Below are positions 1 through 12,891 of a stretch of DNA of 64,000 nt, one piece after another (positions within the stretch are counted from its first letter, which is position 1; each line of letters starts with the position of its first letter). The notes under the pieces were generated by a model that did not search any database, was not told the origin of the DNA, and worked only from the letters and a program-made list of their open reading frames with translations. The DNA is from Pratylenchus scribneri (lineage: Eukaryota; Nematoda; Chromadorea; Rhabditida; Pratylenchidae): contig JAQSEB010000045.1 of NCBI GenBank assembly GCA_030063045.1, positions 1,054,001 through 1,118,000 on the forward strand, read 5' to 3'. A program made the position numbers and the translations under genes.

Positions 1-559
1 GAGAATCAAAAATTATTTGGAATCTTTTTTGAATCTAAATCTACTTTTATTGGCTTTCATGAATTATTTCCTGGCATTATTGATAAATCAATTCAGGCAC
101 TTTTGTTTGGATCTCAAATATCAAATTTGGAAATTGATTTATTGGTGAAATGGTTGTGCAAACATCGAAATAATGGAAAACAAAAGATGGCTGATTTGTA
201 TTATTTTAATTTTGCAAATAAAACGACAATTATAAACCAAATTAGAGAAGTCAGTTTTAATTAATACATTAATTTTTCATTTTTATTTTTAGGAATTTGT
301 CCAATCAAATTTGCCTTCCAATTTCTTTATTTTCCTTGGTAATTATAATAATAGCAATGGCAATGCCGTCGCTGAATTTACGATGGAGAATGCGGCAACC
401 AATGAAATATTGACTCTGTATGGGGATGGGGATACTATAATTCCGCCCTACTTTCTACTGGCACGTTACCCTAAGGGGGAAGAACATTGGAAGGAAGAAG
501 GGCAGAAAAAAATTAAGCAATTTACAAATTTTTCTGCTCTGAAGATATATTTGAAATAA
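1..559 (+). CDS. F-box-associated-type protein, 3' part (cut by window start)
   Basis: Two exons are visible: 1-249, open in frame 1 to the donor GTCAGT, and 293-559, entered after TTTTTAG in phase 0 and ending in TAA. The visible 171 residues mix hydrophobic and charged segments like the C-terminal F-box-associated regions of nematode F-box families. Near the end is a short block P-K-G-E-E-H-W that recurs, as P-K-G-E-E-H-S-W, in the minus-strand gene at 33781-34251, so both belong to one local family. The N-terminus, where an F-box would be, lies outside the window. Function is unknown; substrate-recruiting subunits of SCF ubiquitin ligases are the family precedent, which is inference here. 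Confidence 0.55.
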
Positions 560-1056
560 GTAAAAGAATTGAAATAAATGTAGAATTATATAAATTATAT
601 TTATATCAATGTATGTGTAACTTTTTTTGGAAAATTAAACAACGCGAAAATTAATTTCCATTAAATAAGAATTATTGAGCTAAAATTCATTGAATGCATT
701 CTTCCACTTCCAATTCGAAATTGCCTTTGCCTGTGAGCTGATGAGAATATGACAGAGAGAAAAATTCCAAAAATGAAGAATATAATCGAGAAAAAATAAA
801 TTGTAAATAAATAATGTTCTGCCATTGTTTCACTAATTTTAATCCATACAATCTTTTATAATTCTATTTTCATCCAAATCAAAAAATAAAATATTTTATA
901 TTGTTTAAAAGAAAAAAAATTGTATTTTGTTATTATCATGTAAATTTTACATTTGAAGAGGTTTTGAGGTGTATGGACACGAATTCTTCCAAGATTTCTC
1001 TAGAATGGAAATTAATTGTCTCAGCCTCATCGTGGTCTGCTTGCGTTTCCCGGAAA
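560..1056. other. intergenic, A+T-rich
   Basis: No supported gene. It holds the 3' flank of the preceding gene and A+T-rich sequence up to the GGTCAGT repeats. Confidence 0.5.
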
Positions 1057-1406
1057 ACTGGTCAGTGGGGAAAGCTGGTCAGTGAGGAAAAATGGTCAGT
1101 GGAAGACTGGTCAGTACGGAAAGCTGGTCAGTGGGGAAAACTGGTCAGTACGGTAAATTGGTCAGTGGAAAAGTGGTCAGTGGTTAATTTCTTTTTAGTT
1201 AGACAAACCGTAACTATATTATACTTAAATCGATGCAATTCGGTGAGCTAAGCATGAATCAAATATTGGTTCCCTATAATGGCTCGAAAATATACAAGTT
1301 TGAGTATTTTTAGTCTTATTTTTTACTGACCACTTTTCCACTGACCAATTTACCGTACTGACCAGTTTTCCCCACTGACCAGCTTTCCGTACTGACCAGT
1401 TTTCCG
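1057..1406. repeat. foldback minisatellite (GGTCAGT repeats in inverted arms)
   Basis: From about 1057 to 1181 a 13-18 bp unit built on CTGGTCAGTRSGGAAA is repeated about eight times. From 1325 to 1403 the reverse complement appears. The stretch 1103-1181 matches 1325-1403 almost perfectly in opposite orientation, with a loop of about 140 bp. Open frames here on both strands only translate the repeat and are not genes. Confidence 0.85.
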
Positions 1407-4400
1407 AACACGCTGCTTGCTTGTAACTCATAAAATTATTGTAGTTATAAATTCTTAAATATTATAAATTTCTTCAAAAGGAAATTTCAAATTGCACCAT
1501 GGACTCGACATAATTATTATATAAAGAAATAAAAAACTAAAATAGAGAAATGTATCATTTTTTCTAAAATTTCAAAAAAAAATACAGTAATTTTTTACAA
1601 GAATATGACATTATTTCATTGCATTATTGGCTTTCTTTGTTAGAAATGAAAACATAGACAAATGTGATTTATCTATTTTAAATGTTGGCATTTAGCCTTA
1701 TCAAAGGTGACATAAATTGATCGAAATTCAGACAAACATGCAAAAAATTCGTGATTTTAAAAATTTTTCAAAGGAAAATACTGATCTTAAAAAGTTTTAA
1801 TTGAGATTTAAAACTTTCCAAAAATTTCAATAATTTACCAAGTCTCAAAAATTTAGTTCACTTAATTATTTCCATCTCCTAAAATGTAAATGTAAATATT
1901 TTTGCAGGAGTGCTGCTGATCCAACCATTGTTCAGATCGATTGATGAATATAAAAGAAGGATGAAATGAATTTATATTTACTAACAATTATATAAGATAA
2001 ACAAAATCTCTGTTTTTGATTTTCAAATTTCCTTTATTTATCCATATTTCCCCCAATTCCGAGGTCAAATATTCAACTATTCAATTCTTTTTTCATTATT
2101 TTCCAGTATTTAAATTTTGACTAGATTTTTTTTTCCTTACATAAAATTATTAAAACATTAATAAATCGAGTGACTGAGCAGTCATAAAAATAATAAAATT
2201 GTAATTAAATAAAAATTTAAAAAAGGAGGAAAGAATATAAAATTGAAAAATGTAGTACATTTTTTCCCTTAAGATAAAAATATTTTAAGTGATTAATGCA
2301 AGTTTACTGCATTTCAAAAGAAACCCAGTGGTGGCTATTTCACAAATTATTTGATTGAAAAAAGCTGTGTTATGGTTACTTTCCATAAATTATTTCACTT
2401 CACCTTTACATAAATTATAATGTGAATGTGGATATATTTGAATTTACTTTTTATTTTTTATTAATTTTTATTTTGATTTTATAATTATATGTTGTATTTA
2501 GGGGTTTGAAAATTTATTTCATTGAAATTTTTTAATTATTTATGAATTTTTTATGAGAAAAATTTTATGAGATTTATTTGATTAAATAAAATTCTTACAA
2601 ATTTGCTAAAATAAATTTATTTATTTATTTTAAAGAAATTATAAAAAATAAATGAAGTTTTGACGAAAAATATCCAAAAATTCATACTTTTCCTAACAGG
2701 TTTTGTAAACCATAAATTAATCTTTAAAAAATTTCATATTGGAAAATGACAAACATTTTATTGAATTTCTCCTTCAATTTTATATGAGTTGTAATCTTTT
2801 AATTTCAAATTGTCAAAATTATTATTAAATTTTTGTTGAATTGAAAACAACATTTTTTAAATAATTTTTTTTTAAATTTATAAGTTGATTTTTCATATTT
2901 GTGTTGATTTTTTGTAAACTGTCTAATTTTACTATAAATTCTGTTCCTTATAAAATATCTTTTCCCTAACGACCCTTTTTAGTTATTCATTTAATACACT
3001 CTTGCTATTTTGGAAAGTCCATTTCCAATTTCAATTTTGGGTTAAATTTATTCAATATTTTTACATTTCCTTATTATGGAGGCAAATATAATTAAAAGTA
3101 AATTAAATCTATAAATATCAGCTAATTATCAAAGAAAACTAATAAAAATTTTCCCCAAAAATGCCTTTGGTCCCCCTATTGCTTTATCATGGTAAAAGTT
3201 GGCATTATCTTATAAAGATGGTTATTATCAAAATCCGAGTTCAGAATCGTTCTTTGCGCTTTCCTTTGACAAATATAAATGCCTCCTCGTATTTTAGAAT
3301 TTTTTCAGATTTTTATTTTATTATTTTTAATTTAATTTTTAAATTTTCGTAACAGTATTATTTTTTTATTTTTAATAGAAACGATAAAAATGAGCATTTA
3401 GTAATTGAATAGGAAAAAAAGTTTATAGTGTACAAAAAAAATATAAATTTTTTAAAAATCTAATATTTTCTCAATTTTTTTCTTCTATTTTCATTCATTT
3501 ATCATTTATATAAGTATCCTTGCAAAAATACTGTATATTTCAAATATTTTCCTGAGGGAATTTCACAAACATTTCTTCCTTTTGTCCTTCGCTTGAACTC
3601 AATGATCCGTCGCCATTGGCCACAATTTGGTTACATGTTATAACAACAAAAACAAGATGTAAGAAAATTTACAAATTTTCATCAATTTTCGCAGTAAACG
3701 TTTTCTTCGAGGCTTATTAGGAACTATAGGTCATACATAAATTTTTTTATTATTAAATTATTAATAAATTAATTATCTAAACTTTTATGTTTTCTGAACA
3801 TGAAGAGGCCTCTTATATAACCAAATTTTTTACTTCTTTTAAAATTTAAACCATTATTATTTTAACTCCTTGAAAAATTATAAAATTTTAATGAAAATAA
3901 ATATTTGACTTATTTTATAAAATAAATAAATTATTTTAAATTTAGAAATCATTAAATTTTTGTTCCTCTTTTTTTATTTGAATTTAATCATAAAATAAAA
4001 AATTAAAATTATACAGAAAATAATATAAAATTATTTTATGAGTTCAATTTTTGAAATTATTCTTTTGAACAAATCAATTTACTCTAAGATTTAATTTAAA
4101 ATCATCCAAGTTCAAAATTTTAATAAAATTCATTTGTTCTAGAAAATTTCATCATCTTATTTTCGATCTAATCTCTATTGGAAGATAAAGAATAGTTTTC
4201 ATATATTTTTATAAGTTTTTATCCTTTGAAGGCCAATTCAAAAATTTTCATAAACCAAATACCATATTTTAGAGATAAATTTTCAAATTTTATTATTAAT
4301 TTTTAGTTAGGCTATTAATTTGATTATAAAAATTTTTATATTTAAAATTTCTACAAAAACTAAAAATGTACCCCATAAAATTCTTTCAAAATTAGTTTCA

Positions 4401-5293
4401 TAATAACAGTTGAATTTTTTTGAATTATAAAAAGACACCCATTGAACCAACAATAAAAAACAAAATTTGTAAAAAATTTGTTTTATATAAAATATTCCAC
4501 ATTTTTATTCTATAATAATTCTATGGTAAAATTTCCCATTAGAAATTACGAATTGTCCTTGTTCATAATTATTGAAGATTTAATAAATTCGAAAAATATA
4601 TTGCTTATGAAAATTTTCCAGTTAATCAAATAAATATGAAAATTTTCAATATTAATTATTTCATTTTATCAAAAATTTCAATCAAAATTATTTAAATGCC
4701 ATAAAATAATTACTGCCCATAATAGGCAATATTGTTTCTGAATTTTACCCAAAATTAAAATTCCAATATTTTTTTCAATTAATCATTATTCCAATACTAC
4801 AAAATAAAAATGCTCAAAATATTTGCCGAGGCAATTTCCCATACACTATTATGATTAGATAATCCTTGTTGGCATAGAGCATAGACATTGTTTGACATTG
4901 TTTGAGACATTCCCTCAAACCCAAATACTGCTGATTCCATTTTTAGAGTCACTCCCTTCTTATCATTTTTACCAATATTTCTAATGGAGTCTCTCCAAAA
5001 TTACTTATCATTTTAAATTGCACTAAATTAGGTACAAAATGATAGTAAAAGAATTGTCAAATATTCGATATTCACCGAGTTATTGGTAAAATTATAGCCA
5101 AAAACAAATTTTTTTGACAACAAGGAATTTGACATTATTTTGTAATTAATTTTATGTCCAATAAAATCTAAAATAAATTGATTCAACATTTTTACCATTA
5201 TCCATACAATTAAATTTGATCCACTCTCAAATTATCTCATGCCCAAAAATATTTCAGAGATTTTTTATTAAAAATATTTAATTTCACGAAATC
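1407..5293. other. long A+T-rich intergenic region
   Basis: Low-complexity A+T-rich DNA with scattered homopolymer runs. The short open frame near 3161-3352 has the composition of chance A+T frames and no recognisable domain. No RNA gene or promoter could be picked out. Confidence 0.5.
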
Positions 5294-6422
5294 ATGGAAT
5301 CTCATTTGAACAATAGCGATGGAAATATAGAGGTAAGAATATTAACAAAATTATAATTTGAATATAATAATTGAGGACACCAAAAATTTGGATCAATGTA
5401 TGATGATGGAAATGATCAACTTAATTGGCAAATTAAAAACAGGGATGGACAAAGTGAAATCATTGGAGGCTAAAGGAGATGGATTGAAGACAAAGGGAAA
5501 TGTTCCGAAAATAAATGATGAAATTGAGAAAAGATTATCTGAAATTGAAGCAAAATTTGTTGTGAAAAACCGAGAAATTAAAGAAATAAATACAGAAATG
5601 AATGAATTGAAAAAGGAAAATAGCTATTTGAAGGATAGAATGACTAAATTTATGAAAGAATTGGAGGAATTGAAGATGGCAAATGTGGAAATGAAACAAC
5701 AATTTGTTTTGAAAAGTGCCGAATTTGATAGTCAAATTGATGAATTAAAGACTGAAAATGGAAAATTGCATGAAATAATTGAAGAAATGGTATGATTTTA
5801 TTTAATTTTATTTGGAATTTTAGAAAAAAAAAATTAATTTCAAAATTTTAGCTGGCCAATTTGTCCAAAAATGTTACTGAATTGGCTATTTTCGATTCAA
5901 GCACATTCAAAATGAATACATTGGATTCTGGTCAGAATTTAACAATTTCTGAGGATGGAATATTCGCCAAACATAATGATGGCCCAAATGGTAAAATAAA
6001 TATAATGATGAGAGAAAAGCGAAAAATAATCGCTGAAAATAATAATTATAAATAATTTTATTTTTTCAAGTTTACAATACCGTTCGTGCGACTATGCCCA
6101 TTCCTGAATTCGATTTTTGTGCCAAAAAGCCATCAATTCATTTTTATTATGAAGTTCAATTTGTCAAAAAATTCGGGTATTTTTTTATAAAAATAAAATA
6201 TAATTTTTTATTTATTACAATAAAATAATATATTTATAAAATAATAGATTAAATAAATTTAATAAATATAAATTAATTTATTAATTCATTTTTTTCAGGG
6301 ATTACGGCATCTGCATTGGATTTTGTGAAAAACAATTTCCATTGGAAAACAAATTACTTGGAATGGAGACGAATTCAATTGGAATTCGAATCAAATCCGC
6401 AATTCAACGTAATTTGTGTTAA
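5294..6422 (+). CDS. coiled-coil protein with truncated SPRY domain
   Basis: Five exons fit by splice signals and phase: 5294-5332, 5376-5789, 5852-5990, 6071-6176, 6299-6422. The start is the ATG at 5294, followed by 13 codons and GTAAGA. Residues about 14-150 form a Lys/Glu-rich coiled coil with regular Leu/Met heptads. The later exons encode the first half of a SPRY/B30.2 fold, including I-S-E-D-G, H-F-Y-Y-E-V and D-Y-G-I-C-I-G-F. Exon four is 106 bp, the same length and phases as its counterpart in the gene at 17878-19555. Unlike that gene it lacks the F-box-like exon, and it ends at a TAA about where the second half of SPRY should begin. It is either a short real isoform or a decaying copy. 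No signal peptide is seen, so a cytoplasmic protein-binding role is inferred. Confidence 0.65.
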
Positions 6423-6805
6423 TTCTTAATAAATGATAAATGAATAGAAATTACGATTAAAAACAATTAAAATTGTATATTATCATCATATAAAAATAAA
6501 AAATTTAATGCAAAAATATTTATCAAGTAATTAATTTTATTTATTTCTTTGAAAATATGGAAATTATAATTAAGATTTGTATTCATTTTTAATATTTTTT
6601 TCAAACACATAAATTTTTTCTGATTCAAATTATTAAAAGTTAACATTTTTCCTTTTCTTACAAAAATGAGAACAAAGAGGAGGAAAATCATTTAAAAAAT
6701 TGAATTTAAAAAGATAATAATAGGGAAAAAAATCCCAAAATAGCGGAAGTCTTGTATGATAGGTGAAGGAGATAGAAGCGTAAATTAATTAGAAAATATA
6801 TAAAT
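6423..6805. other. 3' flank, A+T-rich
   Basis: Searched for the missing second half of the SPRY domain of the preceding gene. None is recognisable; the minus-strand open frame here is low-complexity. Confidence 0.4.
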
Positions 6806-7031
6806 GTGGGCGCGAAAACTGAAATCCGCGAAAACTTAAAATTCGTTAGCGAAAACTGAAATTCACACACTATTTCTCACTTTTTTAGAGAGGCAGAGAA
6901 AAGTGAGTGTGACATAGGGAATATAAAGAAAGAGAAAATGAGGGCGTGTTAGAGAGTGTGGTAGACGGTAAGAGAAATTTCAGTTTTCGTTAGCGAATTT
7001 CAGTTTTTGCGGAATTACAGTTTTCGCGCTA
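6806..7031. mobile_element. MITE-like element with about 60-bp terminal inverted repeats
   Basis: The left end (6811-6872, CGCGAAAACTGAAAT and onward) and the right end (about 6976-7028, ...CAGTTTTCGCG) are inverted copies with a few mismatches, each repeating the GCGAAAACTGAAATTC core two or three times. The interior is a short GA-rich spacer. No transposase is encoded. A non-autonomous DNA element is the simplest reading; the superfamily cannot be told. Confidence 0.7.
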
Positions 7032-7439
7032 ACTAACATAAATAATTTTAAGAATTTTTAAATATTTTTTTCAAACCATAAATAATTTCTCTCATAATTA
7101 TTTGATTAAAAAACTTTTTCAATTTTATTAAAAGATATTTTTATATTATTTTAAATCACTTTTTTGCCGGGGGAATTTTGCTGGAATGGATTTAGGCGTG
7201 AGGAAATTTGTGTCTTCATTGTTGTGGGGGATGAGGCGAACTGTTCCCGTCGGCATTTTTTGAACCTAGAAATTTTATAAATGCCTATTATAAGAAAAAA
7301 TAAAGGAATAATAATTATAGTTGAGAGGTGAACGGTGACTCCCTTTGAGATATTTTTTGAGTGATAATTTAATTTAAGAAATTATTATTATTTTTTTTAT
7401 TTCAAAATATTGTGAAATGCACCGGTTGTTTATTCCCGG
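7032..7439. other. intergenic, nothing recognised
   Basis: A+T-rich sequence with a short GC-richer patch around 7165-7260. No open frame or motif could be supported. Confidence 0.4.
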
Positions 7440-7860
7440 ACTAACAAAATAGGGTTCTCATCCCGGGAATATTTTGAAAATGAGTCCTCATTTTTTAGTT
7501 ATGATGCCATTTTGACGAATTCCGATTTTGAAGATCTTATAAAAATGTGACCTAATATTGAAAATATTGCGAAAATATTTTACTCATTTGCCCACTTATT
7601 TTTTCCCTCATTTTGTGGAAATTGCTAGGATATGAGTTTAAAAAATGAATTCCGAAAATGAGGACTTATTTTCAAAATTTATTTTTTATCTCATAATCCT
7701 ATTATAGGAATATGAGTTAAAAAATGAATTCTGAAAATAAGTCCTCATTTTCAAAATATATTTTTTAACTCATATTCCTATTATAGGAAAATGAGATAAA
7801 AACATATATTCTGAAAATGAGAAATATTTTCAAAATTCGTTTTTTGTCTAATGGCCTAAC
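7440..7860. repeat. palindromic tandem repeats (ACTCATATTCCTATTATAGG family)
   Basis: Three imperfect units of about 80 bp each contain a self-complementary block, for example TTCCTATTATAGGAA with ACTCAT/ATGAGT outer arms, separated by TGAAAATGAGGAC-type sequence. Related fragments occur at 13556-13690. Confidence 0.65.
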
Positions 7861-7973
7861 CTGTTTTAAAAATAAGACAAAATATAGATCTTGAAAATTT
7901 TATTCTTTAAATAACTTGAAATTTAATGAATTATACAACTTGTGTTTACAATAATATAATTTTAAAAATATTT

Positions 7974-9142
7974 TGTACCTTCTCGTTTTTTTTTTAATTT
8001 CTTTAGTTGACTTTTTAAGTTTGTGGATTTTTGGGCTAATCTGGACGAATATGCTACCATTCGAAAGAGCTCTAAAAACTGAATCAATCTATGTTTGGGG
8101 GAGTAATGCCATTTGCTCAGCTACTTTTCAAAAGTCGCGAATATTATTACCAGGAAACTAGGAATTATATTTTCTTTAAACCTTCGCAATTAACTTTTTA
8201 TGATTTCAATACTCCGAATCCTAGACCGAGCCCTATCTGTATATGTTTTAAAATATTTTTATTTCAATTTCAAGATCATGGGTAAACCCATAAATAATAT
8301 TTTTGATTATTTCTTTCTTTTTGAATAATTTTTTTTTGATAAATTACCTAATTTGGCAATTTTTGAGAATTTCATTATAAAAAAAAAGGAAAAAATTATC
8401 AAATTAATTTTTATTTAAATTTATCTAAAAAGTACCAATCTTGCGACTTTTGCCGCTTCCTACTAAGAAATATTGCGCTTAGCTTATTGCAATGGCGTTT
8501 ATGGGAGGGGAAAAGTACATGTACCCCGAGTGCCAATGGTGGTAATGAGAAAAGTAAGGTTTTTTATTTGCAGTTACACCAAAAAATCAAAGAATTTTAT
8601 TCAGAAAAAAAATAGTAATTTATCTAAATCTTTAGTATTTTTAACCTAAAAGATAAAAAATTGCTCCATTTCTTCTGGAAGCACGCAAGTCGCAAGTTAA
8701 AATTTTTGAAAAAAAAACTTAAAAACCTCATCCGATTAGTTTATCCCTCGTTCAGAAAAAAAATTTTTGTGCACCCACTTAGAGCTATTTATTTGGTCTC
8801 ACCCTCCTGGAAAATTAAAGATCTGCTTCTATTTCATCGAAAAATATGACTATACAGCTATACACAATTGTTAAACTTTCTTGTTAACGACCTAAGGTAA
8901 GAACTAAGAATCTTTTAATTTTTTATTTTCATGAGTTTATAAAATTCGTTGATTCAATTTGGTACAATTTTCTTTAAACCTGAATAGATTCAGCTGGTCG
9001 AGCTCAATCGAATTGTACAACTCGATTTGATTAGATCAAAAATCCTATCTATATAAAAATTTTTGCCAGAAATGATTGAATTATTCATTTGATATGTAAA
9101 TGAATTTTTTTAAGGAATGTAAAATTTTTAACGAGAAGGTAC
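7974..9142. mobile_element. possible element bounded by GTACCTTCTCGTT inverted ends
   Basis: TGTACCTTCTCGTT at about 7974 and its reverse complement AACGAGAAGGTACA ending near 9142 form a perfect short inverted pair about 1.17 kb apart. A second inner pair using TTGCGACTT / AAGTCGCAA sits near 8442 and 8690. No clear target-site duplication or transposase was found, so this may be a decayed non-autonomous element or chance. Interior open frames (7973-8285, 8661-8849) show no domain. Confidence 0.35.
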
Positions 9143-9201
9143 ATTTACCTCAACCATTATGAAATAAGCATTTTGGGGTCCACCATTTTTCCATATTCTT
9201 T

Positions 9202-11154
9202 TCATTCCACTTGCATAGATCTTTCTGACAATGAAGCAGCCTCATATTCCTAATAAAATAATTTATATCATAGATTAATTTTTGAATATTACCTTGTACT
9301 GAACGCCAAGATCTTTTGTTTTTTTGAGTGGCATTTTGGATTGCACAATTTTTCTTTCCAGTGGCCAGATCTCAATTTCAAATTTTCTGTGAATTGACTA
9401 TTTGAATTCATTTAAAAATGGATTACAAACCGTTGAAACCATTGATTTAGCAGTGGCCCCCAGAGTTCACATTCCATTATCGGCTCGCCATAAGGAACCA
9501 TTCTGCCATTTCTGAAATATATTTGATTTAATTTATAATGTCATTTTCAAATCAATCTAGATAACTAACAAAATCTTCTTGGCTATTAGGCTAATTAGAT
9601 TTATTAGGAAGTATTTATTTTAGTAATTAACCTCGTTGTTTTTTTTGTCAGTGTTCGTTGAGAGTCATGATTGCTGCAATAGATCAACGTTGAGTTGGTT
9701 TTCTAAATAATTTCATTTGAATTTTGCTTAATTCTTAAAAACCTGATGAATTTGATAGTAATTTTCAGGCTAATTGCCACACTAAGATCTGTATTGCCAG
9801 TTGTTTCATCATTTTTTAGTTGATCTAAATTTGTTAAAATCTACATTTTAATATTTGTAAAAATATAAATCTATTAAGTTGGTTTATCAAATTTTTGGTT
9901 AGGTCCCACAAGTTCCCCATTGTTCATTGTATTTTAAATTTAATTTTTATTTGGTTTAAAAATTATTCAAATTCTGAAAAAATTAACCTGCTCAATTTGA
10001 ATACCATTTCTGATGCAAAACATTATTTTCTATGCCATTTGGTCCATAGTTGCTCTGAATGTTTTTTTAATTATTTTGATTTAGAATAAGTAAACCTATG
10101 CAAATGCTTCCACCCAATGCTATTGCCACATCAAGATCTGGGCAGGCCAGCAATTGATTCATCATTGCTTTTGTGGTCATGAATGTATTAAAATTAAATT
10201 TTAATTTTGTATAAATATTAACCTGGGTAAACCTGTGCAAATGGTTCCATTCAATGCCATTGCTATGTCAAGATCTGGGCGGCAATTGATTCATCGTTGG
10301 TGTTCATGAATGTGTTAAATTTTAATTTTGTACAAATATTAACCTGGGTAAACCTTTGCAAATGGTTCCACTCAATGCCATTGCCACATCATGATCTGGG
10401 CCGGTAATTGATTCATCGTTGCTTTTTGGTCCTTGGTTGTAATTAACTTTGTTTAATTAATTTTGCTTATTGATTTTTAAAAGACAACCTTGGCAAATAT
10501 TTCCATCAGATCTTGCCTATTATGTTGCACATTGTCATTATTCGACTCGTCCTGAAAATTTATAATTTAGTTTTTATTTCTATTTAAATATTACCTACGT
10601 CGTTATTTCCACAAGAACTTTGCCAGCATCAGGCTAACATGCATCATGAAATTGTTGCTATGGCCCGTTTGAATATTATTTATTTATTTATTAAATTGAC
10701 TTATATTAACCTTTGAAATTGCTTCCACAAGCTTTTGGCAATTAGGTGCCTTTTCCTTATTTGACTCATCCTTATGTTCTTAAAATTTAGTATTTTTTTT
10801 TATCTGATCAAATATCTCCTCAAAAAAACCAACACCATTAATTGATTGAACTTGTTTCATGAGACGCTTAGCATAATGTGAGATCTTAATGTAAAATTCC
10901 AGATGTCTTCAAATTTTTCGTTTCGCATACATTTCCTAATAATGTACAATCTTTTACTATAATTTATAAACTAGTTTATTGAGAATAAAAAACTATTAAA
11001 AATCTTCATTATATAGTTACTTTTTATATACTAGATGCTCATCAAATTAAGGAACCTATTAATATTTTTAGAAATAGTTAATTGTCTTTAATGAGAATCT
11101 TTTTTCTCTAAATAAGTGGGGAATACAAACCTCAAGATCTTCAAGTTTGTTCAT
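9202..11154 (-). pseudogene. degenerate multi-exon gene of repeated mini-exons
   Basis: On the minus strand a possible first exon (11131-11154, starting M-N-K-L-E-D-L-E) is followed by a run of 60-80 bp exon-like blocks at about 10711-10778, 10490-10553, 10328-10430, 10205-10305, 10094-10180 and 9770-9830. Most contain an N-D-E-S block followed by P-D-L-D-V-A or a related peptide and end at a GT donor. The last three exons splice cleanly in frame: 9431-9511 (N-G-R-M-V-P-Y-G-E-P), 9293-9386 and 9202-9249, ending TGA. Several middle units differ by one base, which breaks the frame. No known domain was recognised. It may be a living gene using only some exons or a decaying one. It lies head to head with the similar plus-strand locus at 11628-12840. 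Confidence 0.4.
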
Positions 11155-11627
11155 GATGAATCTTCATTTTTGGTCAGCAATTATGCATTTTTTGGCCTCG
11201 CATTTTTGGAAATTCATAATTTGCAAAAGGATTTTATAAATTAAAAAATAAGCAAACCTCATTGCAAGTAAATAAATTTATTCACATTCTTGTCTTGATG
11301 TATTTTAATCGATAAGAACCTATTTGAGTAATGTGCATTATTTATTATTATAAGATCTTTAAGAATAAAAAAGTTGGGAAGCGAGAAAGTTATATTCTAT
11401 GTCCAATAAATATCTTTTATCAAAAATATCTGCTCTTTTATATTAGAGATTTTTTCAAATAATAACTGCAATGCAATGTATATGCATCTGATTTTTCCTA
11501 GGCCGAAATTATTGTAAAATTTTAATTGCGATATCAATTTCTAAAATGTAATTACAATATTTAAATTGAGTAGTTTTATTATTTTTTAGAATTTGCATAA
11601 TTTAGAGACCAAATTGAAATAATTATT

Positions 11628-12840
11628 TTGCAAAATTCCGGGACAATTCGGCTGTGGAACTCATGGCACATGATCAAAATTTTGGTGAATCAAATTAACA
11701 GGTTTTTTGAACAAATAAATAAATTTAAATTTAAACAAATTCTTGAAGACCACAACAACGGAGAACCAGTTGGCGTTGAAGATCTTGGTGTGGCAGACAT
11801 TCAAATTAAAAGGTTTATTTATTTTTTATAAATTTATAAAGTAACCAAAATTAATTCTAATTCAGGACCATCAGAATGTTGAATAAGTGGCACCTGAAGG
11901 CCGTGAATTGGGTGAACTTATTTAGCAGGTAAATATTTGTAAAAGTGTAAAAAATAATTTATTACAAAATTCAGGATGACCCCGTCAAAGTTGCGCCAAA
12001 TGGCGGCGAAGATCTTAATGTTACACGCGGTTCTGGTAATGTCAATGAAAATGCACAGGTTTATTTTTTGTAATACAATTTATAAATAAAAAAGATTTAG
12101 CAAAAAGTTAACGACGTAACCATCGAGCTCTCCGACACCACAATACCATCGATCTTTCTTCACATACTGCAGACACCGAGACCGAGGTTAATCTTTATTA
12201 AATTAATTATTTACAAAAAAATGAGAAAAGTTTTTTTGCCGGGAAATTTGGGTTCTTTTGCAGAGAGATTGGGTTCTTTTTGCCTAGAGATCGGTTTTTT
12301 GATTATAACTTTTTAATGCTTGATCCTACACCTAGACCCCATACCCATTTTATAGAGCTCATCGAGACGCGTCGATTGATATATAGTTTGTTGAAGTTTG
12401 GTTCAAAACTAAAAGAGTTAAAAACCAAAAACTAAAATATGGTTTAAACGGTTTAACTCTTTTAGTTTTGAACCCAACTTCAACAAACTATATATCAATC
12501 GACGCGTCTTGATGAGCTCTATAAAAATAAGTATAAGGTTTAGGGTTCTAGGATCAAGCATTAAAAAGTTATAATCAAAAAACCGATCTCTAGGCAAAAG
12601 AACCCAATCTCTCTGCAAAAGAACCCAAATCTCTCGGCAAAAAACCCTGCCCAATGCAAAATAACTATAATTTTTACAAATTCAGGTGACGAGAACAATG
12701 ATAAGCCGAATAGCGCCGGAAGATCTCGATGTTAGAATTGTGCCGGAAAATGCCAGCCCTGAGCAAAATGGCGTGGAAGACATCTTTGAGCTAGAGGATC
12801 AATTATTTCTAAACAAACTCATCCTGGTTTTTTTTATTAA
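11628..12840 (+). pseudogene. plus-strand mini-exon repeat locus (V-A-P-x-G-x-E-D-L-x-V)
   Basis: Exon-like blocks between AG and GT signals lie at about 11749-11808 (...G-V-E-D-L-G-V-A-D), 11866-11930, 11976-12058 (...V-A-P-N-G-G-E-D-L-N-V), 12102-12186 and 12686-12827 (...A-P-E-D-L-D-V-R-I-V). The recurring E-D-L-x-V peptide links it to the minus-strand array just upstream. The 11866 unit has a stop in the frame that keeps the homology, and a 400-bp palindrome sits between the last two blocks, so at least part of it is probably not functional. No known domain was recognised. Confidence 0.35.
12232..12645. repeat. long foldback palindrome, about 190-bp arms
   Basis: The left arm (12232 to about 12426) and right arm (about 12450-12645) are near-perfect reverse complements. 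Shared blocks include AGAGCTCATCGAGACGCG, GTCGATTGATATATAG and GATTATAACTTTTTAATGCT. The loop is only about 20-30 bp, so the strand could fold into one long hairpin. It lies in an intron-like gap of the mini-exon locus. The same core, diverged, recurs in the palindromes at 60425-60824 and 61790-62030. Confidence 0.85.
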
Positions 12841-12891
12841 TATTTCATGATATATTTTCTAATTTTTTTTATCTTCCATATTTTATATCTT

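Noticed and set aside
901..1431. Open frames on both strands with W-S-V-x-K-W-S-V repeats
   Set aside because: Products of the GGTCAGT foldback repeat, not a repeat protein.
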